From Tetrapyrgos nigripes (taxonomy: Eukaryota > Basidiomycota > Agaricomycetes > Agaricales > Campanellaceae), in the NCBI GenBank assembly GCA_013368315.1, contig JAACJM010000051.1:372001-436000 (forward strand): 64,000 nt of DNA. Direction: 5' to 3'. Positions 24,427-33,850 of the stretch are shown here, piece after piece (within the stretch, counting starts at the first letter, position 1; every line of letters begins with the position of its first letter). Below the pieces are notes generated by a model. That model saw only the letters and a program-made list of their open reading frames with translations, ran no database searches and was not told the DNA's origin. The position numbers and the translations under genes were made by a program.

Positions 24427-25110
24427 CACTTGTAATTCCTCAGATATACAGAGGACTTACAGAAGCCTTACTTGGGTACACTCAATATGTAAGTCCACTT
24501 GACTTACTGAGAAATTACAAGAGACCAAAAAAATTAGAATAATTATGTATGACCATTGTAAGGCACCAAGACTTACAGGAGACTTTCAGTGTTATAGCAC
24601 TTGTAATTCCTTGGATATACAGAGGAATTACAGAAGCCTTACTCAGGTACACTCAATAAGTAAGTCCACTTGACTTACTGTAGTATTACAAGAGACCAAA
24701 GAGATTAGAACAATTATGTATGACCATTGTAAGGCATGAAGACTTACAGGAGACTTTCAGTGTTATAACACTTGTAATTCCCTGGATAAACAGAGAAATT
24801 ACAGAAGCCTTATTCAGGTACGCTCAATAAGTAAGTCCACTTGACTTACTGAAGTATTACAAGAGACCAAAGAAATTAGAACAATTATGTATGACCATTA
24901 CAAGGCATGAAGACTTACAGGAGACTTTCAGTGTTATAACACTTGTAATTCCTTGGATATACAGAGAAATTACAGAAGCCTTACTCAGGTACACTCAATA
25001 AGTAAGTTGACTTGACTTACTGAAGTATTACAAGAGACCAAAAAAATTAGAACAGTTATGTATGACCATTGTAAGGCATGAAGACTTACAGCAGACTTTT
25101 GGTATTACAG
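24427..25110. repeat. 171-bp tandem repeat, 4 copies (left subterminal array)
   Basis: Copies start at 24427, 24598, 24769 and 24940, exactly 171 bp apart, each beginning CACTTGTAATTCC. A degraded fifth copy fades out near 25110. Each unit holds several GACTTAC/GTAAGTC and TTGTAA/TTACAA words in both orientations, likely transposase-binding subterminal sites. Confidence 0.9.
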
Positions 25111-25581
25111 GAAATAATACTTTGTCCACAACAAAAAATAAAAAAGAATTACAAGAAATCAAGAAAAATCAAAGAATTTGGTAAGTCCATTGTAATACAA
25201 GTAGACATACTTTTTGTCACAGTATGTGACACAATGGATATACAAAGAAATTTCAGAGTGAGTTTATGTCACAGTATGTTATTCTGTAAAACCTCAGCAG
25301 AATTACATGAGTATTTCAGTGTGACAAAAAATCACAGTATGGTCAAGTGTAATACCATTGGGACTTACATAAGACTTACAGAAAAGAAGGCCCTGGAAAT
25401 CTTCAAGATGAAATTTATCAAGTGCCAGGCAAGTCACAGGAATTCACCAAAAAGTCTGTCAGTATTACAGAGGACTTACAAGAAAGCCAGGTCAGGCATG
25501 CTATATGATAATTCTTCAGTCAAGTTGTGCCTCTTGCACTTGTGCCCTCGCGCCCTCATGCCCTCGCGCCCTCATGCTCTC

Positions 25582-25975
25582 TGAGTAAGGCTTCTGTAAT
25601 TTCTCTGTATATCCAAGGAATTACAAGTGTTATAACACTGAAAGTCTCCTGTAAGTCTTCATGCCTTACAATGGTCATACATAATTGTTCTAATCTCTTT
25701 GGTCTCTTGTAATACTACAGTAAGTCAAGTGGACTTACTTATTGAGTGTACCTGAGTAAGGCTTCTGTAATTCCTCTGTATATCCAAGGAATTACAAGTG
25801 CTATAACACTGAAAGTCTCCTGTAAGTCTTTGTGTCTTACAATGGTCATACATAATTACTCTAATTTTTTTGGTCTCTTGTAATTCTTCACTAAGTCAAG
25901 TGGACTTACATATTGAGTGTACCCAAGTAAGGCTTCTGTAAGTCCTCTGTATATCTGAGGAATTACAAGTGTTTG
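25582..25975. repeat. Inverted copies of the 171-bp unit (right subterminal array)
   Basis: A little over two units of the same repeat run in opposite orientation up to the right end of the element. The outermost unit matches the outermost left unit in its private variants (ACCCAAGTAAGG, ACATATTGAGTG), as expected if the ends were matched by selection or conversion. Confidence 0.85.
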
Positions 25976-26171
25976 CACCCAGTGTCATGCTGACACAGTT
26001 ATGATTACTATTTATAGTAATTGTTATTTTTTGATGTCCACCCACCCAAATTTTTGCGCATTCAAATGCGGATCTGTGATCTGTGATCTGTGGGAAATTA
26101 TCACCATATTGAGCTGAAAAATTCATATGATCTATTTGCTTACAGTAAGTGATTGTGTATCCCTAACAAGT

Positions 26172-26257
26172 GTGCCAGTGCGAGGATTGAACTCGCGCAA
26201 GGCAAACATAATTGACGCAGACTTTGGCACAGCGCAAAACCATTACACCACAGGACA
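26172..26257 (-). ncRNA. tRNA-like sequence (tRNA-Gln-like 5' half), probable tRNA relic or SINE head
   Basis: On the minus strand there is a perfect A box (TGGTGTAATGG) and a B box (AGTTCAATCC) within a paired T arm (GCGAG...CTCGC). The first 20 bases resemble fungal tRNA-Gln (GTCCTGTGGTGTAATGGTT). The boxes are 56 bp apart, about 12 more than in a simple tRNA. Only about four of seven acceptor-stem pairs form, and the anticodon arm is not clean. It is therefore more likely a tRNA pseudogene or a tRNA-derived SINE head than a working tRNA. Confidence 0.5.
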
Positions 26258-26339
26258 ACTGTTAAACTGCATACACAAAGGTCCATATCAGTTGTACAAT
26301 CAATATATGTTCATTACCATTTGTTCAACATCATCAAGG

Positions 26340-27240
26340 ATTATGGAGATGTGGGTTTGGTTTATGGGGGGTAAGATATGTAAGTGCAGAGAAGTTTATT
26401 ACGAATTCATTTTAAGGGACTATTTTGGATGGGAAATAAAAGTTTGCAGGGGTGAGGGGGGGTATGCAATTAAAGGGAAGTTTACCATTGATACATTTTT
26501 GGTCTGAGCCAATTATGGCTTTAACTCCAGATTGAGAAGGAAAGAAAGCCCACAATAATAGGTAGGGTAGTTTACCATCAACATATGTTTGGTCTGGGCC
26601 AATTCTTGCCTCATTTCACTCCAGAAAAATAGGGAAACAACCCCCATACTGAGAGGTACTCTGGATCTATGGATATGAGTTGTGGGTGGGTGAGGGGGAG
26701 GATATGTGAGAGCAGGGAAGTTTACCATTCATATATTTTTGTTCTGGGGAAATTTTGGCCTCATTTAACCTCAGAATAAGGGGGAAAGAAACCCTAGAGT
26801 TATAGGTGCTCTGGATGTGGAGATATGAGGTTTTGGGTGGGTGAGGGGAAGATATGTGAGAGTGAAGGAGTTTACCATCAATATATATTTGTTCAGAGGC
26901 AATTTTGGCCTCATTTAACCTCAGAATAAGAGGGAAAGAAAACATAGAGTCATAGGCGCTCTGGATGTGGAGATATGAGTTTTTAGGTGGGTGAGGGGAG
27001 GGTATGTGAGTGCTGGGAAGTTTACATCAATATATTTTTTATCTGGGGCATTTCTGGCCTCATTAAACTCCAGAAAAACAGGGAAAGGAACCCCATACTG
27101 AGAGGTTCTCTGGATCTACAGATATGAGTTTTGGGTGGGTGAGGGGAAGGTACATGAGAGCAGGGGAGTTTACCTTCAATATATCCTTATTATGGGCCAA
27201 TTCTTGTCTCATTTAACTTTGGAACAAGATATACCTCACC
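26340..27240. repeat. Tandem repeat of about 150 bp, 5-6 diverged copies
   Basis: The word GTTTACC(A)TCAATATAT recurs at 26571, 26721, 26871, 27021 and 27169, with spacings of 150, 150, 150 and 148 bp. A shortened copy precedes it at 26481. Each unit contains TGGCCTCATTTAACCTCAGAA and GGGTGGGTGAGGGG. It begins shortly after the CACTA-like element and the tRNA-like sequence. Confidence 0.85.
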
Positions 27241-27954
27241 TGTGTCTTTGCTGCTCACCTGTCTTTGTTGTTGTCAACCATCACTATGTATGATTTTGGG
27301 GAGCTGTGTGTTCCTTTTGGCTACCTGTTGTCATTGTACTCATTGCATCTAGGTCCCCTGAATTCGTGGATTGGGTACTTTCCCATTTTTCCATGGATGA
27401 GTTGATGCCCTTCTCCATCTCTTATTTCAATTTCTGAAGCTGTACACTCCAACAAGGCCCATCTTCACTCTCTGAAACATTTACAGTGCCACACTCAGTT
27501 TATTATTTCTGGTTCCATTGTCCATTTACTGGGTTAACAAGAACCATTTTATGGTGCATGTAGTGAGAAAAGATGGCACAGTTTGGCTCAATGATGGCGT
27601 GCATGGAAACACTTCATCACCACAATGCTACTTATAATGATCCTGCATGTTCCTATATATATGCCCAACATTGATCTTTATCCCTGATGTAATATAGTAA
27701 TCGTCTTGCCAGCAACAGCCTGGCCTCTACCCCGGTGCAGTGTACATTCGTCTCATTGTCATCCTCAGCTATGTCATCAGAGAATACTATCTCAATCTGC
27801 ACTCACTCTGCTCTGGTTGACTTTTCCTTGTGATTTCCGTTTGTCCACTAGGGACTTTGCTCACAACTGCCTCCTCTCTTTTGTTCCCCTTTTCCCATCA
27901 GACTTCACTAATATCTGAGAGAAAATCTGTAGGCAGCTTTTTATCCTTGAACCT

Positions 27955-28446
27955 GTTGCTTTTCCTGACAAGGCATATACTAATGTATTGCATGACTTAT
28001 TGCAAACACTGAGCCCAATGACTAAGAGAAATGTTCTTTGCATTAATAATCACTCAGATTTTCAGGACAGGTTACAATGCAATTTAATGCTAATGCATAT
28101 AATAGGTACATATCAATCTATGCAGCATTTGGTTTCTCACTTTATAGAGCCTTGGGCTGATAAATGTCACTCTTGTCATGGAGACATGTTTTGAAAATAC
28201 ACATTCCAGAGATTACCAAACTTTTTGCTTATGTCCTTACCTTATGAATGCAAGTTGGAAATTCAAAATGTTATACATGTGCCCCAGGGAGCTAGGTCTC
28301 AGGAATATCACATAAATGGCATCATTTGTCTTGGAAGGGGTTACTTCATCACAAGGATGTTTCATGGAGCTCAGGAGTGGGTATATGATGGCATTGGTAC
28401 TGGGGTACCAGAGAAATTATCTGCAGTGCTCCAATTGAACAACTGA
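27955..28446 (+). pseudogene. Transposon-derived USP-like cysteine-protease fragment
   Basis: One frame, broken by a TGA at 28192-28194, reads GTYQSMQHLVSHF, then CHSCHGDMF, and after the stop FLLMSLPYECKLE. It ends with YHINGIICLGRGYFITRMF followed by WVYDGIG. The last block is the His-box region of the USP-like domains carried by basidiomycete transposons (xHxxGIIxxGxxHFTxR...WxxDG). The active-site Cys half is missing, the central region holds an in-frame stop, and the frame ends in ...LQLNN. It is a remnant of an element distinct from the one at 40.4-48.3 kb, which has its own USP-like domain. Confidence 0.55.
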
Positions 28447-28619
28447 AGCCTGGAGAACTTTGCTAATAAGAAAGCTGTGGTAGTTCTGTATGTCCAAACA
28501 GGTATGGAAATTGCAGGAGAATGAATGCAATTCAATGCAAGAGAAAGCCTTGGCCTCGTACTTGCCACGCACAGCATTGGCCCACACCCCTTTCATACAA
28601 AGACTACATCTTCGGACGG

Positions 28620-29665
28620 GTTCTAGATAGCTTACTTCATCGTAAACCTTGCCGTTCACACCCAAAGAACTCAGAATAAGCCAAAGTATACACGCTGTTA
28701 CACCCCATCCACAAGTACTTATCACCTGAAGTCCATTGGATTTGTATTGACCTTGTACTAACTGATCAAGTAGATCATCTCCAACTGCTTTCGCTTTGAT
28801 TCCCCTCCATGCCTCATCAGGCAGAACACGCATATCATTGGGCGGTGGTCCAGCCAGAAAATTGGTTAAGGGTGTAGGATTTTGTATTTCATTTTATTTC
28901 CTTTTTCATTCTCTCATGTGGCAATCCAGACCTCATCCGTGTGCTGCCCTTTATGGTCACTTGGTTTCCTCTTTTGTCTCCGTGTGTTAAATAGCGAACC
29001 ATAGCCACAGTAACCTCAGTGTTGGCTCTTCCTTTTCGCTGAGGTTAGTACTTATGTCTCTCAAGGATTTCTATTACTCATGTATACCTATAGCTGTATC
29101 TATTCGTATATATACAGAAGAGGTCAGGTCCTACAAACGGAAGAGAGAACGATTTAGGAATATGCCCAATACCTGCGTATTCTTCGATAGGACGAGTATC
29201 GATGATGATACTGCGTTTGTTGCTATTACTATCAGCTTGGGTGGCGAAGACTGTTTCTTTCATGACGTGCATTGAGAACAAGAGGAAGCAACAAGTAAAA
29301 AAAAAACTTACAAGCAATCATCTCTATGTTGGGCAGTATGAATGGGTATTCAGAAGGTGTTTCAGCTGGATAGGATCCTGATTCAATCGGATATCCTGCC
29401 TTCCATACAGCTAGACCTCTGTTGAGAATGGATACCTTTTGTGGCCAAAGACCTACATAAGACCCGTGTCCACAGTCAGAAATCGCAGCCAGATGGCCAC
29501 ACGATGATGGATATCTCACCTTCATCATCCACGCCCTTCTCGTCACCGACCAAAAGCCCATGACATTGTAACAGACAATATGGTCATCCCTATGGAGTCC
29601 CAGATACCTCATCACTCCAACAAACTTAGTCACGATCGAAGTGTTGGGTAAGTCTGAAGTTGGGG
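28620..29665 (-). pseudogene. 3-mercaptopyruvate/thiosulfate sulfurtransferase (tandem rhodanese), decayed
   Basis: Minus-strand pieces give both rhodanese domains in order. Domain 1 reads GVMRYLGLHRDDHIVCYNVM and VSILNRGLAVWKAGYP. The linker to domain 2 reads RSIIIDTRPIEEYAGIGHIP. Domain 2 ends with STCGWGVTACILWLILSSLG, the CGSGVTA active loop. The catalytic Cys is kept but the next-but-one Ser is Trp. The N-terminal 70-80 residues are missing or reduced to a stop-containing fragment (LGL*ML at about 29700-29730). The exon that should follow YDE at 28,630 (SWTGYA-type end) was not found. The family moves sulfur from mercaptopyruvate or thiosulfate to cyanide or thiols. The gene is most likely dead. 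It lies beside the isocyanide locus, but decay makes a pathway role doubtful. Confidence 0.7.
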
Positions 29666-29889
29666 TTGTTATAGACAAAATGGACTACTGACCTACATTA
29701 AGCATTTACAGACCCAAAGCCAACATTATTGGTGCCAACAAGTAGTGGATAACAGCTGGGGATGACCCAGGAAGATGGTTAGACACTGAGAAACTGTAAA
29801 GTTGTGTGAGAACCTGGCGAGAATGCCTGCAAAAGGAAATTTCAACTATTTATTGACAATTTTTTATTGGTCAGTAACAGGTCACTAAG

Positions 29890-30052
29890 TATTTCTGGAA
29901 GCCCGGGCCTGAGCTTCGGGCTCAGGGCTTTCAGAAATCAAGCCTGAGCCCTCAGGCCCTCAAGCCCTCCTCAAAGGCTGGGCTGGGCTTGGGCTTTTAG
30001 GGCCGGGCTTTGGCCGGGCTCAGGCTTTGAGCCCAAGCCTGCACATCACTAC
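29890..30052. repeat. GC-rich palindromic repeat, probable hAT-element end fragment
   Basis: About 160 bp of alternating GGGCTGGGC/GCCCGGGCC/CAGGCTTTGAGCCC words. The right edge, read on the minus strand, begins TAGTGATGTGCAGGCTTGGG, typical of hAT-like ends in fungi. No matching left end is present, so it is either one-ended or truncated. Confidence 0.45.
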
Positions 30053-30538
30053 GTCAAGCAAAGCGCTGAGAATGATTAATGCGTTGTAAAAGATTTCTGT
30101 AGATATTGGTGAGTTTTTGCAACTATATAATACCTCGGGAAAGCCTATACTTCAGCTATCTGACAATGAACTACGGATGGACGGATGGTGCACCTTCAGA
30201 CATTCATCCGCTATACGAATACGAGGCCTCATCGACGGATAGGCCCCGGAGCATCAAATCCGCTAGGTGCCCTAAAAGTGATATCTTTTCTGCCTTTGGC
30301 GCAATGAGTCTTTCTAGCATCGAATGAACTAGGAGTCCAACAGAATCAAAGTCTAGATATCTTTTATTTCTTATAAATAGTGAAAAGTACAGAGAATTTC
30401 TGTATATTCAAGGCCCGAGGACTACATACAGATGTCCTTAGTATTTTGCAGCCATTTTTCAGATGGAAGGGCCATAGAAGAAACCAAATCAACCTATGAT
30501 CATGATCAAGAACAAGAATCTGAGCGAATGGGACGTCG

Positions 30539-32486
30539 TTAATTCAACCAAACTTCAGGTGAAAAGTAGCTCGTCAACTCCCAACCGTGTTTCTTCATTG
30601 AGAATGTCAAATAAGTCTGAATAGCTTTGCCCGGGGTATCAAGAGGCCTATGAGAACTGTAGGTTTTGTTTTAGAGGCGAACGTTCCGGCAACCAGGTTG
30701 AACTACGTACTAGGCTTTGGATACCTCTCGGACGAACCAGCCTTCGGGAAGATGTTCACTGAGACCAATACGACGGTAGAATCGTTCGAGCGCTTCGCAA
30801 ACATTCAAATCGTGTGTAGAGTATACACTACAGTAAACTCAGTTCAGTATGGCCTATAAGAGCTCTAGAAAAGTAGAACTCACCGGATCGGCAGGTAGAC
30901 TTTGGGGAAGACCAAGTTCTGTCCGGGAACAAACTCATAATAGTACAAAAGTCCACCGAGAGGATGAATATTCCTCTCAGCTTTCACTACGTCATTGGAT
31001 CTCTCCAAAGGCTGCGAATGGTTCTCAACAGCATTCGGGAACATGGTATCCCAGAGGGTCTCCAAAATCTTGACGGCCTTTTCCATTTCAGGACCTTTGA
31101 GACGACCACCAAGAGTAAAACCACTCTTGGCATCATCCCAAGAAGTACCCTTCATAGTACGACAGTAGATCTACAGAAAGAAGTCAATGATAGTCACGGC
31201 ACAGAAGAGAAACATCGAGATTCTTACTTTCAAACGATTCTTCGAAGGAGTGAGACAGTCTGTAGCTACTATTTCGAACGCGGGGCGAAGCTCCTTATCA
31301 ATACTGTTTATGTATTCCATTAAGAGATCGAAGGGCTGGGCAAGTGACGGATCAAGGTCTTGGGCCAATTTACGGAGGGGCGAAAGGTCGAGATCCCCTA
31401 TGAATACAGGGCTCTGCGTGTTCAGTTGAGGAGAGGCCGGATCCCAAGGAGGGGCTCGGAAGGTAACATAGTACGCCTTCAGCACTATGGTACCCAATGG
31501 ACTAAAGTCCATCCCTGAAAAGGCATTGAGTATAGTGCTCGAAAAATAAATCTGATCGCCTACCAAGCATGAAACGACTTCCAGGAAGAACTTCTTCTGC
31601 GAGTTCCGTACTTTGAGAATCCTCATCCTCTGGAAACATGAATCTCTCAATCTTTCGTCGCCAAAGCATTCCGTCGTCTTCAATCTTGACCATTCCACCA
31701 AAGTTTCCGAGTGTGGACACGTAATAGTCAAGCATTCTTGCGCCCTTGTGAAACTGGCCGGTTTTTGGGTCTCTAGAGGTTCATGTCCCAGGTCAGAAAG
31801 AAGACGAAAGGTAAATAACGATGCACTCTTACCGAGGTTCAATCGCAAAGCGAACGTTGCGATTGGATTTATCGCCGGATGTAGCTTCCTTCAGATTTGA
31901 GCTTGGAATGATCCAGCTGGTCTCGATGGGACTGCCGTCGAGAGTCATGATAGAAGGAGGCAAAGTGAAGGCATTTGGGCCCAAGAAGGGGACAACCCGT
32001 GCATATACGAAGAGAACAAAGGCGCATTGTATGGGAAGAGGATAATTCTGGAAAGACGCGTAAGAAAATGAAATACCTCTACAAGAGCGTCCTTACCGAT
32101 GTATCAAGCATCTGGGCAAAAGGCAAGACTACCTTTCGCCAATAGAAGTAAGATTGCCCGGAATGGTCGCCTATGAGTATCTGATCAAATATATGAGGTT
32201 TGCAGATACTGAAAGTGTCATAAACGAGCTTACATCGGCCAGAGTATCGAATAGTTTCAAACCAGTCTTTTCCTTGCTAGAAGATGGCTTGGTATCAGGA
32301 AGACTGACTCCATACAGGGCATGGACAAGCCCTTTAACATTGTCCTCCAACGAGGCGTCTGGTTTCCAGACAGACTTCAGGAGAGCTGCAAATCCCAATG
32401 TAAATGTATGTCCAAATTAAGAATGGGTATAGGGTGCACTGTTACTTACATTTGATTGGAGCTTCACTAGGTGCTGGAGGAGTCAT
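30539..32486 (-). CDS. DMATS-type aromatic (indole) prenyltransferase
   Basis: ABBA-fold prenyltransferase expected to attach a dimethylallyl group to an indole or other aromatic in the cytosol. I placed ten exons, all joining in frame to 461 aa, the usual family size: 32450-32486, 32339-32385, 32234-32276, 32097-32170, 31833-32047, 31612-31772, 31228-31514, 30884-31170, 30711-30827 and 30539-30656. Family blocks in order: VVPFLGPNAF; TLDGSPIETSWIIP with VRFAIEPR (substrate-binding Glu region); SPLGTIVLKAYYVTFRA; NRLKIYCRT (NRxK); TLGGRLKG; GLLYYYEFVPGQ with KVYLPIR; and GWELTSYFSPEVWLN at the end. The start is ATG 32486 (MTPPAPSEAPIK). The donor of intron 2 (GTTAAAG) is weak, so residues 25-40 are less certain. 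The adjacent upstream gene on the same strand is the isocyanide synthase-TauD fusion, 1.4 kb away. Confidence 0.9.
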
Positions 32487-33375
32487 AGCAGAGGAGAAAG
32501 ATTTCGTATGTTGTTCGTATGTGTGTCTCCGGACACTTGACTTTTATAGTGGAATCATCCTCGTCATTCAAAAGAAGAGACAGAGCCTGAGCCACGGTTC
32601 CTGTTCTGGCTGCGATTGTTGCTAAACAACGCAACGGGCGTCGTCTAGTTATCGGAACAAAAGGATTGATGAATGACGTGACAAGTGACAGAGACTACCG
32701 CGGCTTTTCCCTCAAGTTCAATGTGACCTTCCGAGTGGTGTTTCGTCCGCCCGATGGAGTTCAACAAAGAGAGAGCGGGAGCTAAAGAGCATACGTGCAT
32801 CCGTGCTTCGAACCAGGAGAACTTACCCTGGTACAGGTGCAGGTATGATACTGATATGATAGGTACCCGGGATGGTAGTACGGTTGGGTACAGTGTGGAA
32901 GGCGTCTGGCAGCAACCATCATCCTATATCCGTAGATCGTACTATATCCAGCTGCTATATCGCTGGATTGCACCTAAAATAATGAAAAGCGGAAGCCGAA
33001 CAGGATAGGTACTGTATTCTACCTGGGCTCAAGGACGGCAGCGGGAACGCCTTCTGGAACTTAGAAGGTTGAAAATCTGGGGTACAGCGGCAACTATTCT
33101 GTGTAGATCAGCAGTAGCATGCTTGATCACAAAACGTTCCTTCACTGATAATGGGTTGACGGACCATAGATAGATCGTAACATACAGTGAATGAAGGCCA
33201 AAGCTTTCTGAGATGTTCCTTTGAGTCTCTGCCTGTCCAACAATCAGCGCAACTGATTGAGGCGTCAGGAAAAGTCAGATCGACTCTGTTTCGTACTGCT
33301 TCACGGCATGGATTGAATTCTTAGCTTTTTGTAGTGCTTGTCCATTGTCCAATTGAAGAAGAGCTCGTGTGGGAT

Positions 33376-33761
33376 CCTTACGAGTTCCTAGTGATTAGGC
33401 CGAGGGACTCCTTATACATTTTATATCGCTTCTATTGAAGGACTGCTATGCCTGTGTGCAGTCGGTGCCTGCACCTGCGAGTTGTCATAAGTCTTTACGG
33501 AGTCTCAGCGGTAAATGTGGCCATCGTGTATTAAATAAAGAAAGACAGAAACTGTCCGAGGCAAATCGCCTTACTAGTTCCTAGTGATTAGGCCGAGGGA
33601 CTCCTTATACATTTTATATCGCTTCTATTGAAGGACTGCTATGCCCGTGTGCAGTCGGTGCCTGCACCTGCGAGTTGTCATAAGTCTTTACGGAGTCTCA
33701 GCGGTAAATGTGGCCATCGTGTATTAAATAAAGAAAGACAGAAACTGTCCGAGGCAAATCG
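33376..33761. repeat. 193-bp tandem duplication between the two biosynthetic genes
   Basis: Two near-identical 193-bp units start at CCTTAC 33376 and 33569. Each begins AGTTCCTAGTGATTAGGCCG just inside and ends CCGAGGCAAATCG. They differ at very few bases (for example CTGTGTGC against CCGTGTGC). The duplication sits between the stop of the isocyanide synthase gene and the start of the prenyltransferase gene. It could carry terminator or promoter signals of either; no specific site was recognised. Confidence 0.9.
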
Positions 33762-33850
33762 ATATACGTTTCGGCATATGAAGAACTGACCAGAGTTCAC
33801 AAAAACCAATAAAAAACTATAATAAATCTGAAGAAATGTTCAAGATCGAG

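Larger units (their letters stand above)
24414..25984. mobile_element. CACTA/EnSpm-like non-autonomous transposon, 1571 bp, TSD TCA
   Basis: The left end is CACAGGGTGCAAACACTTGT. The right end is the inverted copy ACAAGTGTTTGCACCCAGTG. They are flanked by the 3-bp direct repeat TCA (24411-24413 and 25985-25987). A CACTG/CACAG terminus with a 3-bp duplication is the EnSpm/CMC signature. The inverted match continues inward for about 90 bp. Inside, the arms are long tandem arrays (see separate entries). No transposase is encoded; the one 168-codon ORF (25078-25584) is repeat-derived. A Tnp2-type transposase such as that at 58.5-62.9 kb would be the natural trans-acting partner, but their ends have not been matched. 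Confidence 0.85.

Noticed and set aside
25078..25584. 168-codon ORF inside the CACTA-like element
   Set aside because: It is largely translated repeat sequence with no transposase motif.
24427..25975. Regular repeats that could suggest a CRISPR array
   Set aside because: Units are 171 bp, contiguous without spacers and inverted between arms. The host is eukaryotic and the element has transposon ends.
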